Below, piece after piece: positions 34,471 to 50,659 of a DNA stretch of 64,000 bases (the stretch's first letter is position 1; every line of letters begins with the position of its first letter). The notes beneath the pieces were generated by a model. The model was not told where the DNA came from. It saw only the letters and a program-made list of their open reading frames with translations, and searched no databases. A program made the position numbers and the translations under genes. Origin of the DNA: Drosophila persimilis (Eukaryota > Arthropoda > Insecta > Diptera > Drosophilidae); the NCBI RefSeq assembly GCF_003286085.1, contig NW_020825298.1:13206001-13270000 (forward strand), given 5' to 3'.

Positions 34471-36279
34471 CCTCATTTTTAGCTAAGACATTATTATTTG
34501 ATTTTTGAATTTTATTTGTTAGCCTTCTACTACAGAAGATCCAATAAATAAAAGCCCCGTTCATGATCACCTTTATTTCCCGTTTAACCTTTTCGATCCA
34601 TTCAGCTGATGTGTTGCTAATTATGGTCTCATTCTGCCGCCGGTATATGTATGTAGGAGGATGTATGCATTGCTTTCCTTCCAGTTCATCTCAGCGACTT
34701 TTACCAAGCTTATAGTCATAGATAAATCAGTGTTTTAAAATCGGATAGCTTTGTAAAATATGTACACGCGTAGCTACATATATCTAGCTACCATAGAAAA
34801 GATAGAAAACGGGATTTTTATTCGGCAGTGAAAGTTTTAAAATTTGTACACATGGTGGGTGGTAGCATACAAGTAACTTTCATATATTTATGTGCCTATG
34901 TTCGTAACATTGCAAACCACCCTCTTCGAGTGAAAGAGCATGCTCTTAGTAGGAGAGAAAATCAGAATGTTTCGCAGAATAAGTTGACCGTTGTATACTT
35001 TTTTATTTTAGTATAAAATAAAATAAAGCACAAAAGTATTATACGTGCATTTTAAATGTGTAATTATAATAGAATCCCTATAGATCAAATTAAAAACACG
35101 GTAAAAAAAGAAAACAATTTGGCACCCCTATTTCGATGTCTAATACCAGTTTACATGTCTGTATGGATGTACATATGTGCAAATAAATTACGGTTACTTA
35201 TAATTCCACGCAATCACTGGTCAACTATATTTTAATTTTTCCAACACTTGATACACCGTTATTTAGGCCATTCATCAATTAGGGATACAAAAATAAGTCA
35301 ATCTGAGTGTGTTAATCACATGTAAATATGTATTTTACTAAAACGTACGCGTATGTAAATACATAAGTGTACAAGGATACAATTATTGTGATGATGATGA
35401 CAACGAAAAGGTCATCACATTAAAAAATGGACGAAAGGAAATGATGTAAATTCAACCTAAAAGTTTACACTATTAAAGCATATTTACATAATATATGTAT
35501 ATTCCAATATTTATCAGTGCATAGCTAAAAAATTACAATTTATTTGTATGGTTCATTAAAGAATACATTTTTAACTCGTAAAGTTCCGGATATTAAAGTG
35601 ATTTTCGTCTTCCTAAAAATATGTATACTTTAAAATTTCGTACTCGTCTCTATGGTTAACGGTGTTTGTGCAGTGTTTTACGCGAATGTCGCCTAGAGTA
35701 CTTCAACTTGGACTTTATTACACATACATATATACATATGTATGTAGATCGTATAAATACATTAAAAGTAAGTACAGTGTGTAATTACGCGAAATATATA
35801 TACCATTGCATTAAGTTAAATTTACTCAAAAGGTGAACGGCGCCAAGTAATTTTTTAGTAATATATGCAGATGTACTACATACATGTGTAAATATGTATG
35901 CACACCTTATTTGTCAGGTATATATGTAGAAGTATCACGTCATTTGAGGACGGATTTAAAAATATTAGTCCTTGTTTTGTTCCAATCTAAGGCCACTGGA
36001 CTAATATCCACTCCTCCCGTTTCCTTGTTCTGTTTTGTTATCTTCTAGCTCATTTGCTTTGCCTTTGCAGCTAATCAAAATCATTGGAAAATCATTGGAA
36101 ATCCTTTTTGTAAACAAATGCAGAATATTCCACGCACAATGGGCCTTAGCCGAAATTAGTTGGCCAAAACCAAAACGTGAATATATATGAAAATTATCTA
36201 GTAATTTCAAAAAGACAATTTTAAAGGAAATCGGATTAGTTTTCGAGTTATGAAACATCAAAGTTTTTATGCACATACT
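34471..36279. other. Intergenic, AT-rich
   Basis: Simple TACATATGTA runs and no conserved frame. Confidence 0.45.
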
Positions 36280-36385
36280 GCGTCTCTTAGCCTGCGACAG
36301 CCCTTTTTGCCCATTTCCGCGCGAGGTTCCACGGTGCCCGATGCCACGGCAACCCCCGTGTCACTTGCTAATTAACTAAGCAAAA

Positions 36386-36442
36386 TGTGAGATACGTTTT
36401 GATCTGTGAGATTTGTTTGTATCTATGAGATTAGTGTGCATC
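36386..36442 (-). repeat. 19-base minisatellite, 3 units, inverse of the 416 array
   Basis: Three adjacent 19-mers start at 36386, 36405 and 36424 (TGTGAGATACGTTTTGATC, TGTGAGATTTGTTTGTATC, TATGAGATTAGTGTGCATC). Their complement matches the units at 416-502. Confidence 0.6.
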
Positions 36443-36459
36443 TTCTTGAAATTGATTTT

Positions 36460-38400
36460 TTCTATTTTTACTAAGCCATTTCGACCAGTGTGCGCTGGCT
36501 AATAGGCCCTAACACTCACAACGTCAGCCCGGCTTACCAGAACCTCAGTCGATCTCTCAATAAGTGGTGAGAGTCGCGAACGATTCCTCACAAAACCAAA
36601 CCAAAATTTAACATGTGTTGTATCTAAACGGCCATAAAATAGTTCTGAATTTGTTTGAAAAATGTGGTATAGCTAATTTACAAATACAAAAACCTTCGCA
36701 ATGTAATAAATATGGCTTCCATACAAGGAAACTTTAAAATGATTTCATAAAACGATTACTATTTATTTTTTACTAATCACTCAATTTTTTTATTATTCCT
36801 TTTAGGATGAATTCTACAACTGTATCATGATGGTTTAGATTTCGCGGATATTTCTTTGAAAGCAATAAACATGAAGGGATTCCTGGAAAAATATACTCAA
36901 AATCACAGTTAACACAGGCAAGAAACTTTTTGTTAAGTTGATCGAATTCTAATTAAATTTTTAAATATCCAAAAGTGGAGTCTCCCATGTTCCAAAGGGA
37001 GGAGATTCCTCTATTTTTTTTACAAATACTTATTTTTTTTAAAGCTCTGTACTTCCTTGCCCTATTTGAACTCGGGTCGGTCGACCTTTGCAAACATCCC
37101 AATATTGTGTCCACCCTCTCTACATCTGCGGCAAGCTCTCATTATAGTTCAACTTGCTTCTCCACATCTTCTAAAGAATTATCTCTGCCCTCCGTTTTAA
37201 CCAAGAGGATTGGAACATTGTACGTTCACAGATAGCACAATGTGCTTTACGGACTCCGATTGTTCCCCATCCGTATGTCTCGGTACAGACCACAGTGCGT
37301 ACATCGGGCACGTCACGGTAGACTGCAGAGATTGTGTTCGAAATTGGCAAGCTAAAGTTAGGTCGATCGACGTTTGTGAGAGAACACACAACTGTACTCG
37401 AACGCGTTCAGAGATCTAGTGGGTCTAGGGGGCCTTCGGAATATTGCCTGCCTCACGGTAGGTCGCAGAAAGCGCACCTCGACTATTGGTCTGTGATTGT
37501 GTGCGTGTTCTGGGTAGGAACCATGGAGCACAGGAGTTTTGGGAGGTGCGGTTCACTGCTTTTACTCTATGAGAAAATGCCCGGTTGCCCGGTCTCGTCC
37601 CGACTGTCCTGCGTCCGCCCTCGAGCCTTGGCTGAGATTTCGGGCAGGTTCCGTAATTTCGCAATAGAAATTCTCTCCGAGTGTTTTCACCTTTAGTTGG
37701 CGGTGCACACGGACGGGAACTACCTCCATTGTATACTCGACCATTTAGACCATCAGTTCATTACCTGGATCTCTCCCACCAGTCGTTAGGGTAGCGTCCG
37801 TCCCAGTGGTGTGCATGTGGACGGTGTGGCACCCGACGGCAGAGTCGTTTATCTCTGAGGCATCTCCTTCATTCGCTGAAGTCGTACCACAAGCTTCTTT
37901 GAACAGGGACAGCTTCCCGACGCTGTGCCGTTTCTGGACCCAGCCATTCTCTTCTCTGTAGGTTACAGTGCCGGCTTTGATAGGCGCTGCACCTTGGCCG
38001 TTGGCCAAGCCGTTTCACCCGGCTTTCTGCATTGAGATCTGTGATTCGCTCGCTGTTTCAATTATAATTTGTAAAATATTTAACGATTTATTTAAAGGTT
38101 AATAAATTTATTTGCTTTAACTGTTTAAGCTATATTAGACTATCCAAAGAAATAACACATGCATATGTCATTTTTTAATATCCTTTATACTTTTCCTTTG
38201 TCTTTCAGTAATTTGTTCTGCCCATTCGTGTTCAAACAAATGGTGGTGACAAAAACCTTTTATTAATGGCAATTGTAAATATAGACAACTAAGTAGTAAG
38301 TCGTTGAATAATATAAACTTTCGGGTTGTATATGTCGTAATTAACAGATCTGTATTTCTGAAGTCTTCCCTGCCCAAAATCGCGTTTCTAAAACACCGTC
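36460..38400. other. Intergenic with an unassigned GC-rich block
   Basis: 37060-38040 is GC-rich. On the minus strand 38008-37562 is one open frame broken by a single stop, but the peptide matches nothing I know. It is probably a decayed mobile element. Confidence 0.35.
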
Positions 38401-38428
38401 ATTCAAGATCTGACTTTACATTTTAAAA

Positions 38429-42501
<4,073 letters not shown>

Positions 42502-42522
42502 AAAGTAATAATAGAATATGTA

Positions 42523-42528
42523 AATAAA
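42523..42528 (+). terminator. Polyadenylation signal of the DPP-like gene
   Basis: AATAAA about 20 bases past the stop. Confidence 0.6.
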
Positions 42529-43260
42529 TTAGTATTAACGATTCACGGACTCATAGCTAAGGAATAGAAAACTTTGAAGGTCGTGACAATATTGAATTTA
42601 ATCGGAAACGAAAATTTTGCTTTAGTCCGTCTAAAACATCTCAATAGATATTTATACATATATTCAATTAACGGCTTTTTGGTTCTTCCATTATACCATG
42701 TAAAACAAGGATGAGCCCAGAGATTTAGATATTAATATATTTTATTGGTATGTTTTAGGAAACGTTATCTTTGGACATGTTTGTAAAACTTTAACTTTAC
42801 TTTTGTAACCTTTATATTGTTCTTTACACAAAGTACTCCTACATTAATAGCGCGGTTCAACTAAGAAGATATTCTCAAAAAATACCAACTTTAATGTTAG
42901 AATCGACGTTCCTGCTTGCCTGTTAATTTGTCGTTCAATTGAAAACAAAGCAGCTTAAAGACTAGTACTTAAATATTCTGGGGGTTGCGAAATCTCCATG
43001 TTTCTCTTGATATACATATTCTATATACATACGTATGTACAATGTACGCCGTGTCGAGAGAAATTTGCAGCCCCGCAGGCGTTAAGATTTAGGCGGCGCC
43101 ACATTTTTTAAAAGAACATAATTCATTTGAATACATAACGAAAATGACAATGCCATTGTCACAATTAAAACTAAAATGAATTAAATTTTACAGAATTTAA
43201 TTAAGCATTTTCTAGCTTTTAAAGAAGTAAAATCACCTCTCTTTTTCATATTTAGAGATT
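42529..43260. other. Intergenic, AT-rich
   Basis: No conserved frame. Confidence 0.45.
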
Positions 43261-43265
43261 CTGTT

Positions 43266-43510
43266 ATAGGTTAGGTTAGGTATATAGGGCTGCTAGGCCG
43301 CGGTCGAGATAACTTGGAGGCAGATCTGCCCATTGTGATGCCCATACTTGTCATGTGATGGTGTCCTCTAATCAGGGAGATTTTTTAAACCATCCCGAGG
43401 CCTCAATAAAGAGTACCAGTTTCCCCAGCGGCACGGTCGCCAGGCTGTCCAGGTCATCGAAGACGGCTCCTCCGACTATACGATGTCGCCTCCCATAAGA
43501 GCGGGTAAGC
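43266..43510 (-). mobile_element. Non-LTR element 3' end
   Basis: The minus strand reads DLDSLATVPLGKLVLFIEAS, then GWF, as at the very end of LOA/I-type pol proteins. A short tail ending CCTAACCTAAC follows. Confidence 0.5.
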
Positions 43511-44825
43511 TACAGAAGAGATACGGAGGAGGTGCTGTCGGTAGTAGATGGGAATATACAATCGATTGAAAACAAACTGAGACAAATGAGTCTCACCTGC
43601 AACATCGAAGCAAACTCAAATTTTTTGTAATTTGGTGTTAAATCAAAATTATGAATAAATGCAGAATTTCAAAATGAACAAATTTTTTCAAAACTTTCGC
43701 TTAAAGCGTGAAATTTTTATTCTTGCACTCACTTGTTGACAGTTCTGGACTTAAATTGACTTAAGCAGCATACATATTTAATGTCTAAATTCATTGCATG
43801 CTTTTAAAGATTATTCTCAGGCTCCGATATAATGTTAAGACCTGTTAAAATATCAGAATACTGAGAAAAGGGTAAATACTTGCTGTATGTATGCCGCGAT
43901 TTTTCAACAAGTTCCATTTTTATCATTACAAATTGTAAACATAATAATGTATGCTTTTGAATAAAATGAAAACATTTGCAAACTTTTTTGGTGTGACTTT
44001 TGACAATATCGTCTAAATTTGTTATTTTAATGTTATTGTATCTTCAACGGGATGCATAGTTTTTGTTTCACGATTTTTGTGGCTTTGTATACGTGGCGAA
44101 ATTTCAATTCTTGAAGAAATTTACCAAACATCCCATTAAGGCTCATGAGGTATTCCTGGGTCCCGGAATTTTTGAAGAAGGAGATGTATGGCATGGAGAT
44201 AAAAAAAGGCAAAATTGTTGTATACATTTTTTTATTTTATTCAAAAGCATACTTTATTATGTTTATTCTTCGCGATCCAAGCCGAGCGGAAAGTGCATAC
44301 GAACCCGCCGTATAAGAGCGTTACAAGAGGTTCGTTGATCGCTGTACTGCCCAGCGCAACCACGAAAGACATGCATACAACTTGAGCGCAATTGCATCCG
44401 TGCTATTATAACATAAGCTATTGACCCTGTGGAAACTGTGCGTTGCCCAAACAAATACGGCAGCTGCCCTACCAAGGGCACCCTTGGTGCCAACTGTCGA
44501 TATCTGTAGCGACCTCAGATAGGACCCCACCGATGGTGGATAGCCGACTGCGGGAATAGGATATTATTATAGGCGCATTAATGCGTTTGGCCGTTAAAAA
44601 GCCAGATTTCGAATTATCGGAAAAGGTCTTGATAGCCACAACAAAAATAATACCGCCATAATAACAGGCTGTTGTATTTTACACAATATATTAAATATGT
44701 AAAACAGCGCGATTAATGAAAATTGGGAGCTTGCAACAAATGAGCAGCGCGAACAGCCCGATAGCAGCAACAGATACGATCTGCAATCGCAAAATATTGT
44801 GTAGACCGTAATGAAAATTAAAAAC
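43511..44825. other. Intergenic with probable element debris
   Basis: AT-rich to about 44240. Then a GC-richer block (44260-44770) with broken frames and no domain I recognise. Confidence 0.35.
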
Positions 44826-45640
44826 TTATTTATTTTTATTTTTTAAAACTTCTAAGAAGTCGTTTTGGAATTTGGTTTGGGTGCTGATTAAGTCCTGCAC
44901 CATCTTCTCCTGCCTAACGTAGCGCTCTTCCTTCTTTCTGTGGTGGTCCCTTTGTTCTTCGAAACGTTCCTGGGCGATCTCTGCCAGCCACGAAATGTCG
45001 TTCTTTTTTGTTTCTTTGCCGGAGGCCCATACAAGGTGCTGGAGCGACAAGATCCGTCCAGGTCCATCTCGATAATTTTCGAAAAGTACTCATCAATATC
45101 TGCAATGAACACCTTTTTTTAATTTATTGCCAAAAAAATATATATTTCATTTAACTTACTGCCGTTGTCCAATGTGCTCTGCTCCATGTTGTTTATAGGG
45201 TAGCACCCCAGAAATTAGTTCAGCTTATCGAAGTGCAGATGGGGCACCCCCACTCGGTCCAATTTTATTTTGTTCAATCCGGCAAAGTATCAAAAAAATA
45301 GTAGGTTTCACAATATTTTATTTGGCAGACTCAATAATATTTACCTGTATTTTTTGGTCATATTTTCGAGGTTTGTCCTAACCTCAATTTTCTCCTGCCA
45401 TACGTCAATCAGCAGGTTCTCTAGCGCAGCACTCCATTTCATTCCATTTCAGCCAGCCGCCTGCTGTTCTCTTGTTTGCAGCATTGTGTATTAATATTAT
45501 ATATTATAATCAAATTAATAAAAATAAAAAAACAAATATATCTATTTAACGTACCACGGAGGAGTTTTCTGGTACTAAATCCATTTTTTTTAAATACATT
45601 TTTCGATATTTTGTTCTGCAGTCGTTCTTAGCAACGTAAG
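44826..45640 (-). pseudogene. Myb/SANT-like (PIF/Harbinger-type) gene, broken
   Basis: Minus-strand pieces match a trihelix Myb/SANT-like DNA-binding protein of the kind paired with PIF/Harbinger transposases. A start-like exon lies near 45640-45555 (MGAYVAKND), then WSAALENLLIDVWQEKIE near 45440, MTKKYR with a donor, and KIGPSGGAPS near 45265-45235. An exon at 45160-45187 (MEQSTLDNG) and a final exon at 44826-45099 follow. The final exon needs a shift at an A run near 45010 to join DIDEYFSKI...PPAKKQ to the coiled-coil tail WLAEIAQERFEEQRDHH, which runs to KNKNK and a stop. At least one other shift and an in-frame stop separate KIGPSGG from LNNM. The breaks make a pseudogene likely, although sequencing errors in homopolymers could explain one. 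Confidence 0.6.
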
Positions 45641-45858
45641 CGCCCATTCTGCGTCTCAGCGTCATTGCGTCTATTCCGCTATTGCGATATATGTATTGCG
45701 ATATTTATGTATAAATGTATCACATATAGGGCTATAATATATGTATGTACTCTTTGAGTTCCAGGTAAAATATAGTTTTATAACCAACTATATAATCTAA
45801 GCAAAACAAATAAAAATAATAGTTGATGTCTCGCCAAAGATGTAATTATGCTGAAATA

Positions 45859-45869
45859 CGGTCACACTT
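45859..45869 (+). promoter_or_regulatory. Motif-1-like promoter element
   Basis: CGGTCACACTT matches the Drosophila core promoter motif YGGTCACACTR except for the last base. It lies between the minus-strand Myb/SANT locus and Maf1. Confidence 0.35.
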
Positions 45870-46768
45870 ATGAACTGTTCCGTTATGAACTAGTTAAAAA
45901 TAATCTTGTGTTGGTAGAGAGACATTCGTATGTTCATATACATACATATATGTTTGAACATATACGTAATACGTCTTTAATTAATATTTTGTGGATATAA
46001 ATGTTCGAAAACTAAAATCACAAAATTTGGCTTCGTTTAAAAATATAAACTTGTGTGCATTGTAAGGTTGCATGAGATTATTTAAAAGTTTGTTTGCAAA
46101 TACTGTTATACAGATATACATATTATATATATATATATACATATATCCCATGTATCTGCTGAAGGAACACAGTTATAACATTTCCAATATAATTGAAAAC
46201 TTAATTTTGTATTGATTTTGGTCAATATATTTAGTGTTAAGAGAAAAAGAAACTTCTCGAAAGCCATTTATTTGTAGTCCTCGAGTACGATTATTTATAT
46301 GTATGTAAATATATGTTTCTTCTATCAGTGGATTACACAAATGGTATCAACCAATAAAAATAACAAGCAAGTGAATTTATTAATCCATAACAAAGAAAAC
46401 TGAAAATAATTAAACTAAAAAACTTAAAATTGATTAAAAGTTTATTTGCCCCAAGCTGCAAGGTGTTTACTAACCAACGCGTACTCAAGTATTAAGAAAC
46501 AAAAACACATTTGAAGGCCAATTATAAACATAGAACATCCGGAAACCATGCTCAGAATATCCAAGTCTTCTCCTGTCTGGGGAAAACATATATTGGAGAC
46601 ATATCAATCAAGAAACATTAAGATACCGCAAGAGTGTATAAGATCGAACTCTGTTTAAATCGTTTTTTGAGCCAATGCTGGATTGTGTTAAATATGCTAA
46701 TAAGTTATTGAAGCAGTGTTAAATAGGAGCTACAAGTTATACAATTTTCAACTGCTTGCTTGATCATC

Positions 46769-47768
46769 ATGAAGCTACTAGAGAGTTCTCGTTTTGAGGC
46801 CATCAACAATGCACTTTCTATCCATACAAGCGGCATCACAATCTTTGGACGCATCGAAAGCTACTCCTGGTATGTACCCGCAACAATTAAGATAAACATT
46901 ACTTACATATACATATGTCTATTCAGCAAAATGGTTGCAGCAGACAAGGCTTTATACAAGCGGTTTACGGCTGAGACCCATGGGCACGATCTTCAGGCTC
47001 TATCGCCTCCACAAACACTAGCCGACTTCTCACCTAATTTTTGTCGCAACAACAGCCACTCGGGCGATGAGGGCATCATTCTGTGCGACACCATTTCACG
47101 CAAGACTCTGTTTTACTTAATTGCCACTCTAAACGCTTCATTTGAGCCAGACTATGATTTTTCGGATGCGAAGGTAAGGAAATTAGAGTTATCTTGTTTA
47201 TTTGATCTGTATAATGTCATATTTCTTCTATATTCTCAGTCACATGAGTTCAGCAAGGAGCCCTCTTTGCAATGGGTCATGAACTCCATTCATTCAAATC
47301 TATCAGCATTAGCGGGAGATCAGTATCAAGTCTTGCGCCAGCCGCTGTGGTCTGCCGTTGACGATGAAGTGAACTTATCAGAATGCGACATATATAGCTA
47401 CAACCCAGATTTAAGTTCTGACCCATTCGGAGAACCTGGTTGTTTGTGGTCTTTCAATTATTTTTTTTATAACAAAAAGCTAAAACGTATTGTATTTTTT
47501 ACAAGTCGAGCCGTAAAGTATGTTCTAATCTCTCAGGGAGCGCGAATGCAGAGAGCTGATAGCAAAATTGCCTGTTGGGCTGCAAATACTTGCAGATGTA
47601 CATGACATCAGGAATTAACTGAAGATAACCATGACCAGCAGGCAGTTCGGCTTTGTAACTTATCGGCACGCGCTCCACTACGTTTATAAGACACTGTACA
47701 TTTTTTATTTCAGCTCCCTTTATGCTGGAGAAACGTCGGACTTTTCAATGGAAGAGGATGTTTATTGA
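46769..47768 (+). CDS. Maf1: Maf1, RNA polymerase III repressor
   Basis: Conserved repressor that binds RNA polymerase III and Brf1 and shuts off tRNA and 5S transcription under stress or low TOR activity. Four exons: 46769-46869, 46927-47173, 47240-47517, 47714-47768, giving 226 residues. Diagnostic blocks are [53 protein letters not shown] and [20 protein letters not shown], then [20 protein letters not shown] and LKRIVFF. The last exon encodes a short acidic tail ending MEEDVY. Splicing at 47518-47713 replaces a read-through tail that looks non-coding. All three Maf1 boxes are intact. Confidence 0.93.
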
Positions 47769-48434
47769 GGAAGTTCAGCACAATTAATGTTTCATCGCCA
47801 TTTCGTCTTTTCCCAGAACATGTTCATTGATTGAATAGATCTTATATATGTATGTACAAAAAGGCAGGGAGCGTTAAAATGTTAAATTTTTGGAACATTA
47901 AGTGTACGTTATGCTGGGAGTACGTAACGCAAGCGGAATAATAATGAAAAACAAAAATGTAGAGATTTAAACACTTTATAAATATTAATAATAATACTTT
48001 ATTCAAAAATAATATAGATAATTTAAAAAGTATTTTTTAGTTTCTGCGGACAAATACTTTCAAATTAATGCCGCAAATATCATTTCTGGAACAATTTCGA
48101 ACTTTTGTTTTTTTTTTTGCTAGGCGTTCGCTTAGGTGTCAGCCTTTTTGTCCATCCTTGGCTTATCAAATTTTAGATTTAAAGATGCGTACTGAAAGTA
48201 AATATATTTTAACAACTCAAAGTGTGCAGTTTATTTGTTGTATTGTATTGTGTATCCACTATGTCAGTGTTTCGCCAGCTTTTTGTATTCAAGCTGCACG
48301 TATCGAGTCAACACAGTGCAGAATGAGTAAACACTTGGGAGGCGTTTGTTGCCTTGCATCTGCAATTTAATTGTTTTGTTTCTTGTGGCTATTATAATAT
48401 TATAATTATAAATACGGCCATTCGATGATTCTGC
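47769..48434. other. Intergenic after Maf1
   Basis: The open frame 48068-48370 has no recognisable domain and is probably not coding. Confidence 0.4.
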
Positions 48435-48715
48435 GTTAGTTTTCTCGTATCTTTGCGGCGGCGTATCTCGTAACCGTGTGATAACACAGGTGTCTGCATA
48501 CAAAATTTGGCTTCTCTAGCTCTAATAGTCTCCGAGATCTAGGCGCTTATGAAGACGGACAGACAGGCTGCTATACCGCCTCGGCTATTGATGCTGATCA
48601 AGACTATATATACTTTATGAGGACGGAAACACTTCCCTTCTGAGTGGTTCACGAATCCACTTCCACCACAAATATAATTTACCCCAATGCTCTGGTTGAG
48701 TACCTGGTATAAAAA
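48435..48715 (-). mobile_element. DINE-1 copy
   Basis: TTCTCGTATCTTTG, TTGGCTTCTCTAGCTC, GACGGACAGACAGG and CTATTGATGCTGATCAAG, then GAGTACCTGGTATAA. Confidence 0.8.
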
Positions 48716-49190
48716 CCATTAAAGATTTAACTGAGAAACTTGCTCTAATTGTATGGGAAAGGAGGAGGCAGCAATCACTGTTCCGAGTACTATTCTTTGT
48801 ACAAAAATATACAGCTTTTGGCAGCCTTATAGCTCCTTTAGATTCCCGCCTGGCAGTACACGTTACTTTTGTGTACGTTTTTTAAATAGGTCCTCAAAAA
48901 GTTGGCATTAAAAGTTGAATTTAAAAGCATGCCCAAACAAGACAGCTGGTTGTTTCACAGGCGAATGTTGAAAGAATAAATTGTCTATTTTAAATGTTTG
49001 TAATATCTTGTTTAGGAAGCATAATTTATGGGCTACATTATTTCTCAATAAAACCAGCAATTTTTTTTAATTTGGGAGCAGACCAACAAAAACACAAAAC
49101 TAAACAAGTAAATGTATCACACGAAAATACTAAAGCCGGCTTCTACTGCTCCGTGGAATTGATTTCAATACAATACAATTTCAATTGCAT
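48716..49190. other. Intergenic or downstream intron of the next gene
   Basis: No recognisable protein. If the gene at 49.2-49.5 kb is spliced, its next exon should lie here or further left; I could not identify it. Confidence 0.35.
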
Positions 49191-49535
49191 TTAAAAACAT
49201 TCACTTACTTCTGAGAATATCGGATAGGAACCTTTTTTCAGTAAACTCTCGCCAAAAACGTTAGAAGTTAGCATTTTTTCCACGTTTTTACAGTCCCGCA
49301 CCATTGCGAAATTTCGAGACAAACTTAGCTTCTGATAGGTGATCGAGCGATTCATGACATTGTACAGTTCACAATTAGCAGGTGGGGAGCATGAGCAGTT
49401 TTTGTTTAGCCAAAATTCATCAACAGAAGAAGACGCAATTTCGAGTGTCCGCATTAACACATCTTTAGGAATTCTCTTTGGCGGAAACTTCCCGATCTGG
49501 ACGTCACGCGATGGTTTACGTACTGCTTTTATCAT
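49191..49535 (-). CDS. Unknown small protein gene or first coding exon
   Basis: From the ATG at 49533-49535 the frame gives 114 residues. It is basic at the start (MIKAVRKPSRDVQIGKFPPK) with a cluster NKNCSCSPPANC near residues 44-55. No signal peptide, membrane segment or family is recognised. The reading frame crosses a strong donor (GAA|GTAAGTGA at 49209/49208, phase 0), so the real gene may splice after SYPIFSE and the last five codons would be intronic. The frame also stays open upstream to 49655, but that part is hydrophobic and AT-driven. Amino acid use is protein-like and unlike the repeats around it, which supports a real exon. Confidence 0.5.
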   Translation of the reverse strand: MIKAVRKPSRDVQIGKFPPKRIPKDVLMRTLEIASSSVDEFWLNKNCSCSPPANCELYNVMNRSITYQKLSLSRNFAMVRDCKNVEKMLTSNVFGESLLKKGSYPIFSEVSECF

Positions 49536-49655
49536 TTTGTAAAAATGAATAAAAAAGCACAATAAAAGAATATGCAGGGCGTTAACATAGCATCGATAGG
49601 TTTGCTTGGATTTGGAACAGTGAATAGTGGAACACCGAGGTTTTTTTCGTTTCAT

Positions 49656-50100
49656 AAGCCTATTACAGCCTATTTAAACAAGGTGCAGTTTTTGATGTGG
49701 GATAAGCAAAATATTGAGGTTTTCCTGAATATTCTGTTCGGAATATTTTTTCGGAATATTCGATTCTTCCTGCACTGCTCTCCACTTTTCTGCCCCTTCT
49801 GAGAAGTAAACGGTATTTTATGCACCAAAACGAATGAATGCAACAGAACACAAATATTTATTTGAATCCATTACCATAGCAATTCAGCTTGTGCCCTTTT
49901 TATGGCTAATTTTTTTGTATCTCCATAGAAATTTCACCAGAAAAAATTAGTGGTGAAGGGAGAGGTAGCTCAATACCTTTATATCCTTTATTGCATTAAG
50001 ACTATAGGACAGAGAGATATAGTTCGCCCGCAAGGCGTTAGAACTTTGCAAAAAACTAGGTCTCCGGATGGAAGCTAATAATGACATTGCATATATAGCA
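49656..50100. other. Intergenic
   Basis: Includes an ATATTCGGAATATTTTT-type inverted motif near 49730-49760. No gene is seen. Confidence 0.35.
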
Positions 50101-50104
50101 CATA

Positions 50105-50290
50105 TTGTCCTCTTTCGAGCTCAGTTGCTGTTATTCGAACATATGTGATTATTTTTGCGTCTTTTTGGACCCCAGATATAAGGGATATACCGGAGGAGAA
50201 AATAGATGGTTTTCTTGCTGGGAGGAAGAATGGAATGAATGGAATGAAACGGTTTCAAGAAATAAATGCAAATGCACATCAATTCTCTAA
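50105..50290 (+). mobile_element. Possible hAT transposase fragment
   Basis: The plus frame contains FLDPRYKG, a motif typical of hAT transposases (LDPRxK) ahead of the dimerisation domain. Nothing else is recognisable. Confidence 0.3.
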
Positions 50291-50659
50291 GTCACACTCA
50301 TTATAAACCTCAAGAAACTAAATTGAAATACAAAATTAATGGCGCGATGATTTACTAGCCCCGTCAAAGGCCCGAAAGCGAACGAAGAGATTATCAACTA
50401 GGAATACAAAACCCGACGCACGACTTAACCCGTTGAGGAACTTCGGCTCCAACATCGAGCAAGTACCTGATTTCAAAACAGGCCACCATACACAGTCAAC
50501 TCAAGGTGGATAACGGACAGCGGGTAGAAGCCCTAACACCACTAGTGGAAGCTCATTTGCCAGGAAGCAACGAGGTTACTGATGACGAAAAGCATCAGGA
50601 CCTAGCTGCTGAGGAACGTCGGCATGTCTAAGTACACTCTATTTCCCTATCCAATGAAG

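Noticed and set aside
44888..45112. Alternative frames over the Myb/SANT tail
   Set aside because: Only the frame with the coiled-coil tail is protein-like; the others are shifts of it.
47518..47605. Read-through tail of Maf1 exon 3
   Set aside because: A donor at 47518 and an acceptor before 47714 join in frame to a typical Maf1 acidic tail.
48068..48370. 100-codon plus frame after Maf1
   Set aside because: No domain, runs of Phe from a T tract, no promoter or splice context.
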